Positions 39,875 through 48,299 of a stretch of 54,003 bases of DNA are shown in pieces (the first letter of the stretch is position 1; each line of letters opens with the position of its first letter). Below the pieces are notes generated by a model. The model did not search any database. It was given only the letters and a program-made list of their open reading frames with translations, and was not told the origin of the DNA. The position numbers and the translations under genes are program-made. Source of the stretch: DASYVD01 sp050693035 (GTDB lineage Bacteria; Actinomycetota; UBA4738; CALAEC01); NCBI GenBank assembly GCA_050693035.1, contig JBOGWB010000049.1, positions 1 to 54,003 on the forward strand, in the 5' to 3' direction.

Positions 39875-40312
39875 ATGGCGGAGCCCCCGTCCCCCTCGAA
39901 CGGCGCGGCCGGCGGGCGCCCCTCCCTTCCCACTGCCCTGATCGTGGGGTCGATGGCGGTGGCTCTGGTGGCGGTGTCCGGCCTCCTGTTCCTCCTCTAC
40001 ACCCGGACCACCGGCCCCGGCGAGATCCTCCGGGAGTTCATCGAGGGGGTGGAGGCCCGGGACTGCCAGGCCAGCTACGCGTTGCTGGACCCATCCCTGC
40101 GGATCGATCCCGAAACCTGGTGCGAGAACCTGGGGGAGCTGGCCGGGCAGGTGGATTCTCGATTCGCCGTCCAGCGGGTGGTGCTCGAGGAGGACATCGC
40201 GCTGGTAAGGGTGAGGAATCCGGACGGTACCAGAGCCGTCTGGCGGCTTCGCCGGGCCGACCGCTCCTGGCGGGTGCTGGATCCCCTGACCGGCGTGGAG
40301 TTCCTCGTCTAG
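39875..40312 (+). CDS. Membrane-anchored protein with NTF2-like extracytoplasmic domain
   Basis: 145 aa. A Pro/Ser-rich cytoplasmic N-terminus, one membrane segment (about 20-43), then a domain starting GPGEILREFIEGVEARDCQASYALLDPSLR with two cysteines (about residues 64 and 88) that could form a disulfide outside the cell. The shape resembles DUF4878-type (NTF2-like) actinobacterial lipoproteins, but I am not sure of the family. ATG 39875 follows a TACCCT box. Neighbours on both sides are on the other strand. Confidence 0.65.
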   Translation: MAEPPSPSNGAAGGRPSLPTALIVGSMAVALVAVSGLLFLLYTRTTGPGEILREFIEGVEARDCQASYALLDPSLRIDPETWCENLGELAGQVDSRFAVQRVVLEEDIALVRVRNPDGTRAVWRLRRADRSWRVLDPLTGVEFLV

Positions 40313-40334
40313 ACAGGTTGAGGGCGCCGAGTAA

Positions 40335-41519
40335 TCAGAGGATGGGAAGTCCGAGGGACTTGGCGACGTTGGTGCGGAGGATCTCGGAGGTTCCCTCGTA
40401 CAGGCGCATGGCCCGCATGTCGCGGTACCAGGTCTCGATGCCCATCTCGGTCATGAACCCGTTCCCGCCGTAGACCTGGATGGCCCGGTCCGCGACCCGC
40501 CCGGCCATCTCCGTGGCCACGAGCTTCGCCAGCGCGGCCTCGCGTCTCCCGTCGGCGCCACCGTCGATGTCGTCCGCCATCTTGTAGACGAGCAGCCGGG
40601 CCTGCTCCAGCTCGGCGAACGAATCGACGACCATCCCCTGGACGTACTGGTTGGAACCGATGGGCCGGCCGAACGCCACGCGGTCCTTGGCGTACTCGGT
40701 CATCCGCTCCAGGAGGAATTGGGCCCGCCCCAGGGCCAACGCGGCGATCTGGAGCCTGGCTCCGTTGATCCCTTTCACCGCCGAGTAGAAGCCGAACCCC
40801 GGCTGACCCAGGACGCTCTCCTCCGACAGCCGGCAGTCGCTGAAGGTGAGCTCCACAGGGTGCTGCCACGGGGACATGGTGTGCTGCACCCTGGTCACCT
40901 CGAAACCCGGGGTGTCCGCGTCCACGAGGAAGGCCGTGATCCCGCCCTTTGCCCGCTTCTCCGGGTCGGTGACGGCGAACACCAAGGCGAATGCGGCCTC
41001 TCCGCCGGCGGTGATGAAGTGCTTGCGCCCGTTCAGCACCCAGTCGCTGCCTTCCTGCTGCGCGCGGGTCTTGATCCGGGTGGCGTCGGAGCCGGCCTCG
41101 GGCTCGGTGAGCGCGAAGCACGTGGTCTTCTCGCCGGTCATCAAGGGCTTGAGGTAACGGTCCCGCTGGTCCACGGTGCAGTCCAGGTACACGGGTGAGG
41201 GCCCGCTCACGATGGGCAGGATGGTCTCGTTCTGGGCCATGATCAGGCCGCTCGATGCGGCTTCCTCGAACATGAGGACCTGTCCGAGGTAGGAGATCCC
41301 TCCGCCGCCGACCTCCTCCGGCATGTGTATGCCCCAGAACCCGAGCTCCGCGGAACGGCGGCGAAGCTTGTCACGTTCCTCGGCCAGGCCCTCGAAGACG
41401 CCGCTCTCCTGGATCTCCTGGCGGTGGGCCTCCTCGACCGGACGCACTTCCCTGTCGACGAACTGGCCGAGGGCCGACCGGATCTCCCGAAGCTCTTCGG
41501 GGACCTGGATGACGGCCAC
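40335..41519 (-). CDS. Acyl-CoA dehydrogenase (second)
   Basis: 394 aa. Features: EIRSALGQFVDREVRPVE at the N-terminus, CFALTEPEAGSDATRIKTRA and FITAGGEAAFALVFAVTD for FAD and substrate, and MRLYEGTSEILRTNVAKSLG at the C-terminus with the catalytic Glu in YEGT. It oxidises an acyl-CoA, with ETF as electron acceptor. It is not a close copy of the enzyme at 36017-37162. GTG 41519 has a strong AAGGAGG 8 nt upstream. An 8-bp inverted repeat lies just upstream of the Shine-Dalgarno sequence, so regulation by a TetR-like repressor is plausible. Confidence 0.9.
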   Translation of the reverse strand: MAVIQVPEELREIRSALGQFVDREVRPVEEAHRQEIQESGVFEGLAEERDKLRRRSAELGFWGIHMPEEVGGGGISYLGQVLMFEEAASSGLIMAQNETILPIVSGPSPVYLDCTVDQRDRYLKPLMTGEKTTCFALTEPEAGSDATRIKTRAQQEGSDWVLNGRKHFITAGGEAAFALVFAVTDPEKRAKGGITAFLVDADTPGFEVTRVQHTMSPWQHPVELTFSDCRLSEESVLGQPGFGFYSAVKGINGARLQIAALALGRAQFLLERMTEYAKDRVAFGRPIGSNQYVQGMVVDSFAELEQARLLVYKMADDIDGGADGRREAALAKLVATEMAGRVADRAIQVYGGNGFMTEMGIETWYRDMRAMRLYEGTSEILRTNVAKSLGLPIL

Positions 41520-41542
41520 CTCTCCAACCTCCTTGAATGGCG

Positions 41543-41564
41543 TAACCTACTCGTCCGTAGGTTA
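41543..41564. promoter_or_regulatory. Perfect 8-bp inverted repeat upstream of the acyl-CoA dehydrogenase gene (probable operator)
   Basis: TAACCTAC, 6 nt, GTAGGTTA: a 22-bp palindrome with the size and symmetry of TetR-family operators, which often control acyl-CoA dehydrogenase genes. It lies 24-45 nt before GTG 41519 and could overlap the promoter. No TetR gene is in the window. Confidence 0.6.
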
Positions 41565-41597
41565 TCATGCCCGCCGGTCGCGGGATGAAACGAGCGG

Positions 41598-42695
41598 TCA
41601 GCCCACCACCTGGAGGTCCCGGTCGGCGTGATTGAGTCGCAGGGCCCCGTCCTCCGTCACCGTGACGATGTCCTCGATGCGGATCCCGAAACGTCCCGTC
41701 AGGTAGACGCCGGGCTCGATCGAGAAGCACATCCCGGGACGAAGGGGCTCCCCGTTCCCGGCCACCAAATAGGGCTGCTCGTGCTCCTCCAGCCCGATGC
41801 CATGGCCGGTCCGGTGGACGAAGAGATCGCCGTAACCCGCCTCTTCGATGACCTGCCGGGCCGCGCGGTCGATCGTTTCCGCCGGAACCCCCGGCTTGAC
41901 CGCTCGGAACGCCCGGTCCTGGGCCTCCTGGACCACCTCGTAGGCATGATCGAATTCGCTGGGTGGCTGCCGCACCACCACGGTCCGGGTGATATCAGAG
42001 CAGTAGCCACCGACCCGCCCCCCGAAGTCCATTACCACGGCGTCGCCGCCCTGGATGGTCCGGGAACCCGGTTCGTGGTGCGGAGAGGCGGCGTTCGCCC
42101 CCCCTCCCACGATGATGAACGCCACCCGATCGTGCCCCATCTGGACCAGGAGCTCCGCGAGCTGGTCCGCCACGTCACGCTCGGTCCTGCCTTCGAGCCG
42201 GGTGTGCACGATCCGCCGGAACGTCTCGTCAGCCGCCCGGGCGGCCCGCCGCAGGAGGCCCAGCTCCTGATCGTCCTTCACGGATCGGAGGGGGCCCAGG
42301 ACCCCCGACGCGGGGACGTACTCGGTGGCGCCCAGCGAATCTTGGAGTCGAAGGAGGTGAGCGGCCCACATCCCGTCGGAGCATCCGATCTTGGCGCCCT
42401 TCCCCACCACCCGGGCCACCAGGTCGTAGGGGTCATCGGTTTCTCCCCAGTCCGCGACCTCGGCCAACCGCTCCGCACCGCTGCCTCGGGCCAGCGGACG
42501 CTCCAGGGTCGGCACGACCAGGACCGGGTCCCTTCCCGGCCGGACCACCAGACAGGTGAGGCGCTCGAGCGGTGGAGGGTCGTAGCCGGTGAGATAGATG
42601 AGGTCGGCGGAGGGGGCGATCAACAGGGCGGAAAGGCCCTCGCGCGCCGAGACCTCGGCCGCCCGAACGAGCCGACGGGCGTGCTGCTGGGCCAT
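41598..42695 (-). CDS. M24-family aminopeptidase (Xaa-Pro peptidase)
   Basis: 365 aa. The N-terminal creatinase-like domain (about 1-135) is followed by the pita-bread metalloenzyme domain. Metal ligands are the two Asp in VVMDFGGRVGGYCSDITRT (about 225-240), His in HRTGHGIGLEEHE (about 303), Glu in FSIEPGVY (about 335) and Glu in RIEDIVTV (about 348). It cleaves an N-terminal residue before proline in the cytosol. ATG 42695 is supported by TATCAT 6 nt upstream. It stands alone between the acyl-CoA dehydrogenase gene and a small zinc-ribbon gene on the same strand. Confidence 0.9.
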   Translation of the reverse strand: MAQQHARRLVRAAEVSAREGLSALLIAPSADLIYLTGYDPPPLERLTCLVVRPGRDPVLVVPTLERPLARGSGAERLAEVADWGETDDPYDLVARVVGKGAKIGCSDGMWAAHLLRLQDSLGATEYVPASGVLGPLRSVKDDQELGLLRRAARAADETFRRIVHTRLEGRTERDVADQLAELLVQMGHDRVAFIIVGGGANAASPHHEPGSRTIQGGDAVVMDFGGRVGGYCSDITRTVVVRQPPSEFDHAYEVVQEAQDRAFRAVKPGVPAETIDRAARQVIEEAGYGDLFVHRTGHGIGLEEHEQPYLVAGNGEPLRPGMCFSIEPGVYLTGRFGIRIEDIVTVTEDGALRLNHADRDLQVVG

Positions 42696-42701
42696 GGGGG
42701 A

Positions 42702-42707
42702 ATGATA
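42702..42707 (-). promoter_or_regulatory. -10 box of a putative leaderless M24 peptidase promoter
   Basis: On the minus strand TATCAT ends 6 nt before ATG 42695, with no ribosome-binding site. Confidence 0.4.
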
Positions 42708-42753
42708 GAAGCCCCGCCGGGCCAGATTCGCTAGGAGAGCAGGTTCGCGCGCC

Positions 42754-42960
42754 TCAGGCGTAGTGCTCGCAGTGCGAGCAGCGGGCCCACATACCCTCGG
42801 GATCGATGTGGAAGATGGCCTGGTGCCCGCAGGTCGCGCAGGTGCGGATCTCGTGGCCTGGGCCGACCTCGGCCTCCTCCGGCTCGCCGTACCGCTCCAG
42901 GAGCCGCAGGTAGGTGTGGAGGAGTCGCCGGTCGTCGAGGCGTTCCGCTGGCTGGGCCAT
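42754..42960 (-). CDS. Small zinc-ribbon protein
   Basis: 68 aa. The C-terminal half holds CATCGH (about 41-46) and CSHCEHY (about 61-67), a four-cysteine zinc ribbon with an extra histidine. The N-terminal half is helical and charged (DDRRLLHTYLRLLERYG). ATG 42960 has GGGGGAAGG just upstream. The function is unknown; the size and layout suit a DNA-, RNA- or protein-binding adaptor. It lies 58 nt after the lipid-kinase-like gene on the same strand. Confidence 0.7.
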   Translation of the reverse strand: MAQPAERLDDRRLLHTYLRLLERYGEPEEAEVGPGHEIRTCATCGHQAIFHIDPEGMWARCSHCEHYA

Positions 42961-43017
42961 TCCTTCCCCCTTTCGACCAGGTCTTACCCAGCGGAGAGGA
43001 CGTTTAACCCGAATCGG

Positions 43018-43935
43018 TCAGATCTTGAGGGCCAGCACCTCGTGAAGGACCTCGAAACTGGCCGGCGTGGCCCCCCGGACCGCCCCGGCGGCCTCCAGGG
43101 GAAGCGGCCGGTCGGCGGTGATGTGGACGGTTCGTCCTCGGTACTCCTTGATGTGGGGATGGGGCACCTGCTCGCCCTGGTAGATCTTGGGAAGGAGGCT
43201 GAACGCCTCCGACCTGGGCCCGTGATGGATGAGCACGTCGAGGACCCCGTCGCCCGGGAAGGACCGCGGAGAGATGCGCATCCCCCCTCCCCACTGGCAG
43301 TTCCCCACCACGACGTTCCAGGCTCGACCCGCCCACTCGGCGCGGTTCACCCGGACCACCACGTCCTGCGCTCGGCTGGTCGCCAGGGCCAGCCAGAACC
43401 CCAGGAGGCGGCGCCCCCTGCCGAGGGCGGGGGGAAGGCGGGCGGTCCGGCCCGCGACCGCGGCTCCCAGGCCGGCCTGGGCCACCCCGGTGTAGTAGCC
43501 GGCGCGCTCCTCACCGTTCACCCTGTAGCTCAGGCGGACGGCGTCGATCCGGTAGGTGCGGTCGCCGGTCAGGTGACGGACCGCCCGCACCGAGTCCCCC
43601 GGCAGCCCGAAGGTTTTCGGGAAGTCCGCACCGGACCCTGCCGCCACCACGCCCAGGATGGCGTCGGGGGCCACTGCCCTGCCGTCGTCGAGCATGCCGC
43701 TGACCACGTGGTCCACGGTGAGGTCGTCCCCGACGGCGACGATGAACCGGTCCCCGGCAGCCAGCGCCTCCCGGGCGAGCCGGGCGGCGTCGCCCGGCTC
43801 GGGGGCCTCCTCGATCCGGTAGTCGAGCCGGCGGGCCAGGAGCTGGCGTTCGACCTCCGGCATCTGCCGGCCGACCTCCCCCCGTCCCGCCCGGGGGTCC
43901 ACCACCAGAACGGCGCGTCCGAGAGGGCTGGCCAA
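43018..43935 (-). CDS. Diacylglycerol-kinase-fold protein with degenerate active-site loop
   Basis: 305 aa. The whole length fits the YegS/DgkB/LCB5 fold: VLVVDPRAGRG at the N-terminus, GVVAAGSGADFPKTFGLPG (matching the GTGNDFA motif, about 95-113), and VVVGNCQWGGGMRISP plus DGVLDVLIH in the second domain. But the nucleotide loop, normally GGDGTxNEV, reads VGDDLTVDHV (about 67-76), losing the central GDG. Kinase activity is therefore doubtful, and a lipid-binding or regulatory role is possible. The gene follows helY by 15 nt. A paralogue with a better-kept loop lies at 47401-48288. Confidence 0.8.
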   Translation of the reverse strand: MASPLGRAVLVVDPRAGRGEVGRQMPEVERQLLARRLDYRIEEAPEPGDAARLAREALAAGDRFIVAVGDDLTVDHVVSGMLDDGRAVAPDAILGVVAAGSGADFPKTFGLPGDSVRAVRHLTGDRTYRIDAVRLSYRVNGEERAGYYTGVAQAGLGAAVAGRTARLPPALGRGRRLLGFWLALATSRAQDVVVRVNRAEWAGRAWNVVVGNCQWGGGMRISPRSFPGDGVLDVLIHHGPRSEAFSLLPKIYQGEQVPHPHIKEYRGRTVHITADRPLPLEAAGAVRGATPASFEVLHEVLALKI

Positions 43936-43950
43936 CCGCGACGACCCTCC

Positions 43951-46602
43951 CTAGAGGCCGGTGTAGGCGACGACGCCGCGGTTGACCGCTTGCCGCGCTT
44001 CCCGAGCCAGGCCGGCCACGTCCTCCCCCGCCACGCCCTCGATCTGGTTCAGCAGGTCGATGAGCATCTTCGAGGTCCGTACGAAGTCCCCGGGAGCCAT
44101 GTCCAGCGCGGCCAGGACGTCTTCCAGGGGCTTCCCCTCGGCCCAATGGAAGGCAGCGCCCACGAACCCCGGCTCGAGCTCGCGGCACAGCTCCACCTGG
44201 TTCTCCTCCTCCGTGTGTCGGATCTGCCGCCAGGTCTCCTGGAGGGAGCGGTATCGCTCTTGGAGGTCGGATGTCGGGAAGTCCGCCGCCCGAGGGGTCC
44301 GCTCCCGTGACTCGTACACCATGGTCGACACCAGGCCGGCCATCCCCGCCGGGGTGAGGCCGTCGAACAGCCCGCCCGCCAGCCCCTCGGAGACCAGGAT
44401 GTCGCCCTCGCCGTAGATCCGCCGCAGGGTCTGGCCCCGTTCGGTCAGCGAGAAGTTCCTGACGTAGCCCAGGGTCTCGAGCACCCGGAGGACCCTGTCG
44501 AACTGGCGGCCGATGGTCTCGGTCCGGGCCCTGATCCCTCGCTCCAGCCCCCGGATCTGCCGTTCCATCTTGGAGGCGCGGGCCGCCCACCGCTCGTGCT
44601 CGGCGATGTCCTTGCACTTGGTCACGGGATGGGCGTCGGCTTGGCGGTCGAGCTGCGCGGCCCGGCGCAGCGCTTCCTTGGGCACGCTGGGATCTTGTTG
44701 CTTGGGTGGCCGCACGTTCAGCGCCACCAGGCGGGCCGCCAGGTCCCTCCGGAAGCGGGCGCTGCGGGCGCTCCCCGACCGGGGCATGGGCACCTTCGCC
44801 AGCGACATCGGCGGGGCGTCGAATTCCTTCACGCCTGCTCGGAAGAACTTCCGGTCCTGGGTGAGGAGCGTGGGGCGGCCGTCCCGGTTCGAGAGGACGA
44901 CCGCGAGTCCTCGCCTGCTGGCCCTCGGCACGAAGACGACATCACCCGGCCGGAGAGACGCCATGGCGGTGCGGACCGCCTCGAGGCGGCCTCGCTCGTG
45001 GGTCCGAGAAGCGTCGTGGCGGATCCGGTCCGCTTCATCGCGGAGCCGCCAGTACGCGGGGAAGTCGCCGAGGTGACACCGCATCCGGGCCCGGTAGCCG
45101 TCGAGGAAGGCCCGGTCTCGCTCGAGCTGGCGTTCCACCGTCACGACGCCGCGATCCGCCTGGAACTGGGCGAACGACGAGTTCAGCAGGTGATGGGTCT
45201 CCTCCGGCGTGTAGTTCGCCACCAGGTTGACCGCCATGTTGTAGGAGGGCTTGAACGATGACCGCAGCTCGTAGGTCCGCTCGCTGGCGAGTGTGGCGAC
45301 ACGCACGAAGTCCACCTGCCGCTGGTGGACGACCACGCCGTAGCCGACGTCGTCGATCCCCCGCCGCCCGGCCCGCCCCGTGAGCTGGGTGTACTCCCCG
45401 GGGGTGAGCAACTCGTGCCGCTCCCCCGAGAACTTCCAGAGGTCCTCGATGACCACCGTCCGGGCGGGCATGTTGATCCCGAGAGAGAGTGTTTCAGTGG
45501 CGAACACCAGCTTCACGAGCGTCGCCGCGAACAGCTCCTCGACGGCTTCCTTGAACACGGGGATCATCCCCGCGTGGTGGGCGGCGATCCCCGCGGCCAC
45601 GGCTTCCCGCCACTCGTAGAAACCGAGGGCGGAGAGATCGTCCTCGTCCATCCAGGCCACGCGCATCTCCACGAACTCGCGGACGCGGGCTGCCTCGCCG
45701 GCATCGGTGAGCCGCAGTCCCGCCTGCATCATCCACTCCACGCTCCGGTCGCATCCGGCCCGGGAGAACACGAAGTAGATCGCGGGCAGCAGCTCTTCTT
45801 GAGAGAGGACCTCCACGACCTCCTCGCGGCGGGGAACGTAGATCCGGCGGTGGCCCTCGCGGGGGCGGGATATCCGCTCGTACTGGCGGCGTCCGTCCCC
45901 CCGACGCCGATACTCGCGCGAGCGGAGCTCCCGCTGGGTCAGGGAGACGATGTACGGGTTTGGCTCGCGGCGCCCCCCCACCTCGACGTGCATCGGATGG
46001 AGCTCCCGTCCCACCATGTACAGCTGCTCCAGGGGGACCGGCCGCTTCTCCTCGATGACCACGCGGGTGGTCCCGCGCAGCGTGGTCAGCCACTCCCCGA
46101 ACTCCTCGGCGTTCGACACCGTCGCCGAGAGGCACACCACCGAGACCGACAGCGGAAGGTGGATCAGGACCTCCTCCCACACGGCGCCTCGGTAGGGATC
46201 CTGGAGGTAGTGAACCTCGTCCATGATGACCACCTCGAGGCCCTCGAGCGTGGGGCTCTGCTCGTAGAGCATGTTCCGGAGAACCTCGGTGGTCATGACC
46301 ACGATGGGGGCCTCGCCGTTGATGCTGTTGTCTCCCGTCAGGAGGCCCACCCGCCCGGCGCCGTGGCGGGCCACGAAGTCCCCGAATTTCTGGTTGGACA
46401 GCGCCTTCAGGGGTGTGGTGTAGAAGGCTTTGCGGTTCGCGCCCAGGGCTCGCTCCACGGCGAACTCGGCCACGACGGTCTTGCCCGAGCCCGTGGGGGT
46501 CGCGACCAGCACGGATTCCCCTCGGTCGAGCGCTTCGATCGCCTCGACCTGGAATTCGTCCAGCTCGAACGGATAGCGGGCAGCGAACTTCCGGAGGTCC
46601 AT
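43951..46602 (-). CDS. helY: Ski2-like superfamily 2 RNA helicase HelY
   Basis: 883 aa. Walker A is TPTGSGKT (35-42), the DEVH box is at 128-131, motif III is LSATVSN (about 157-163), motif VI is QLTGRAGRRG (about 400), and AAHHAGM and ATETLSLGINMPAR are typical of the Ski2/Mtr4 group. The C-terminal third holds a DSHCT-type domain. It is the counterpart of M. tuberculosis HelY (Rv2092c), thought to unwind RNA for processing or decay. The order pafB-pafC-...-tatA-tatC-...-helY matches M. tuberculosis, with several genes inserted between tatC and helY here. The start is ATG 46602. Confidence 0.92.
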   Translation of the reverse strand: MDLRKFAARYPFELDEFQVEAIEALDRGESVLVATPTGSGKTVVAEFAVERALGANRKAFYTTPLKALSNQKFGDFVARHGAGRVGLLTGDNSINGEAPIVVMTTEVLRNMLYEQSPTLEGLEVVIMDEVHYLQDPYRGAVWEEVLIHLPLSVSVVCLSATVSNAEEFGEWLTTLRGTTRVVIEEKRPVPLEQLYMVGRELHPMHVEVGGRREPNPYIVSLTQRELRSREYRRRGDGRRQYERISRPREGHRRIYVPRREEVVEVLSQEELLPAIYFVFSRAGCDRSVEWMMQAGLRLTDAGEAARVREFVEMRVAWMDEDDLSALGFYEWREAVAAGIAAHHAGMIPVFKEAVEELFAATLVKLVFATETLSLGINMPARTVVIEDLWKFSGERHELLTPGEYTQLTGRAGRRGIDDVGYGVVVHQRQVDFVRVATLASERTYELRSSFKPSYNMAVNLVANYTPEETHHLLNSSFAQFQADRGVVTVERQLERDRAFLDGYRARMRCHLGDFPAYWRLRDEADRIRHDASRTHERGRLEAVRTAMASLRPGDVVFVPRASRRGLAVVLSNRDGRPTLLTQDRKFFRAGVKEFDAPPMSLAKVPMPRSGSARSARFRRDLAARLVALNVRPPKQQDPSVPKEALRRAAQLDRQADAHPVTKCKDIAEHERWAARASKMERQIRGLERGIRARTETIGRQFDRVLRVLETLGYVRNFSLTERGQTLRRIYGEGDILVSEGLAGGLFDGLTPAGMAGLVSTMVYESRERTPRAADFPTSDLQERYRSLQETWRQIRHTEEENQVELCRELEPGFVGAAFHWAEGKPLEDVLAALDMAPGDFVRTSKMLIDLLNQIEGVAGEDVAGLAREARQAVNRGVVAYTGL

Positions 46603-46652
46603 CGGTCTGATTCTCCCACGCGGGCCCGCGGGTGCCCCGGGACCCTGCCCGG

Positions 46653-47381
46653 TCAGCTCACCCGACGCAGCAGTTTCCGGATCGCCTCGGCGAACCCCTC
46701 GGGCTCCTCGAGGTTGGAGAGATGGCCGGCGCCCTCGAGCACCGTGAGTTCCGCGCGGGGAATCCCGTCGGCGATCGTCTGCGACATCTCCGGCGTCGTC
46801 AGGGCATCCGCCGAGCCCACGATGACCGCCGTGGGGACGTCGATTTCGCTAAGAATCGGCCTGGAGTCCGTGCGCTCAGCCATCCCCAGCGCCGCGGCGG
46901 CGATGGCGTGGGCCGGCTGGCGCCGGATGATCTCCTTCACCCGCCCCCACAGCGCCGGGTCGGTTCCGTCGGAGAGAAGCGGAGGCGGGTTCTCCGCCAT
47001 CCACTCGCTCCCTCGGGCCTTCACCGTCTCCGCGACAGTGCGGCGTCGGTCCTTCCCTGCCTGGTCGTCTGCCTCGGCCCGGGTGTCGGCAAGGACCAAC
47101 CCGGCGATGCGCTCGCGGTGCAACCGCCACAGGGCGAATGTGACGTAGCCTCCAATGGACAGCCCGCACACCACCGCTCGCGCGGCCCCGGCACGATCCA
47201 GCTCGGCCACGAGGGAGTTGGCCATGGCCTCCATCGTGACCGTCTCTCCCGCCGGCGGCGTCCCTCCGAATCCCGGGAACGACGGCGCCAGGACCTCCAC
47301 CTCTCCCTTCAACGCCGCGACCTGTTCGTCCCACATCGACGCGTCCAACGGCCAGGCGTGTGCAAGCAGCAGGGTCGTCAT
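46653..47381 (-). CDS. Alpha/beta hydrolase
   Basis: 242 aa. The catalytic triad of the fold is visible: nucleophile in VCGLSIGGYV (Ser about 93), acid in VIVGSADALTTP (Asp about 190) and histidine in LEGAGHLSNLEEPEGF (about 218). The N-terminal LLLAHAWPLDASMWDEQ carries the oxyanion-hole region. No signal peptide is present. The substrate is unknown; this is the general hydrolase/carboxylesterase/enol-lactonase group. It starts at ATG 47381 and lies between the lipid-kinase gene and helY, probably in one transcript. Confidence 0.85.
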   Translation of the reverse strand: MTTLLLAHAWPLDASMWDEQVAALKGEVEVLAPSFPGFGGTPPAGETVTMEAMANSLVAELDRAGAARAVVCGLSIGGYVTFALWRLHRERIAGLVLADTRAEADDQAGKDRRRTVAETVKARGSEWMAENPPPLLSDGTDPALWGRVKEIIRRQPAHAIAAAALGMAERTDSRPILSEIDVPTAVIVGSADALTTPEMSQTIADGIPRAELTVLEGAGHLSNLEEPEGFAEAIRKLLRRVS

Positions 47382-47400
47382 GGCTCCTCCTCCTCGGGGG

Positions 47401-48288
47401 TCACGGCGCGGCCACCTTCAGGGCCCCGGCCACGGTGGTGAACAGCGCGGGCAGCGGTCCCAGCCGCTCGCCGTCCCCGTACACGTCGAACGGTCGAGCC
47501 GCTTCGAGCTCCACCTTCTGGCCCCGGAGCATCGTGACCGCGGGATGGGTCACGTGTCTCCCGCGGAACACCCTCGGGAACACCGCCACGAAGGCGGGTT
47601 TCGAGATCGCGGCGACCACGCACACGTCGACCGATCCATCGTCCAGGACGGCGTCCGGGCAGACCTTCATCCCGCCCCCGTACTGCGGCGCGTTCGCCAC
47701 CGCCACCAGCATGGCCGGAAGCCGTCGCTCCTCACCGTCAACCCGCACCGTGAACTCGGCCGGTCGGAAGCGCAACAGGGTCCGCAGTACCGCGACCACG
47801 TACCTGGCGGCCCCGTGCAGCCTGCTGAGCGTGTTGGCGTAGGCGTTCACCTCGGAATCGAACCCCGCTCCACCCACACAGACGTAGTGACGCTGCCACC
47901 CGGGCCCCTCGGCCCGGACGGCGTCGACGGCGCGCACCCGTCCTTCGCGGAGGCACTCCAGCGCGAGGAACGGCTGCTTCCGACGGAGGCCCAGGCTGCG
48001 CGCGAAGTCGTTCCCGTTTCCTGCGGGGACCACGGCCAGGACGGTTTCCGTGCCCACCAATGCTTCGGCGCAGGAACCCACCAGCCCGTCGCCACCCAGG
48101 GCGACCACCGCGGTGACGCCCTCGGCGACCGCCTCTCGGCAGGCGCGCTGGGGATGAGTGCCGTCGTCGGTGATCACCAGGAGGTGCTCGATCCCCATCG
48201 CCGTCAGTGCGGTCTCAGCGCGGGGGATCATCCGCCGGGCCCGTCCCCCGCCGGCGGTCGGGTTGGCGACGAGGACGACGGGACCCAC
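47401..48288 (-). CDS. Diacylglycerol-kinase-family lipid kinase
   Basis: 295 aa. VVLVANPTAGGGRARR opens the fold; the nucleotide loop is ALGGDGLVGS (about 63-72, Leu in place of the Thr of GGDGT), the second motif is VPAGNGNDFARSLGL (about 86-100), and NAPQYGGGMKVCPDAVLDDG lies in the C-terminal domain. Unlike the copy at 43018-43935 the GGDG core is intact, so activity on diacylglycerol or a similar lipid is likely. GTG 48288 is chosen because the family begins a few residues later and a GGGGGG run lies just upstream; the longer frame to 48627 would overlap the preceding gene. Confidence 0.85.
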   Translation of the reverse strand: MGPVVLVANPTAGGGRARRMIPRAETALTAMGIEHLLVITDDGTHPQRACREAVAEGVTAVVALGGDGLVGSCAEALVGTETVLAVVPAGNGNDFARSLGLRRKQPFLALECLREGRVRAVDAVRAEGPGWQRHYVCVGGAGFDSEVNAYANTLSRLHGAARYVVAVLRTLLRFRPAEFTVRVDGEERRLPAMLVAVANAPQYGGGMKVCPDAVLDDGSVDVCVVAAISKPAFVAVFPRVFRGRHVTHPAVTMLRGQKVELEAARPFDVYGDGERLGPLPALFTTVAGALKVAAP

Positions 48289-48299
48289 TGCCCCCCGGA

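Noticed and set aside
45325..47148. 607-codon plus-strand open frame
   Set aside because: Antisense to helY and the hydrolase gene; His/Pro/Arg-rich shadow product.
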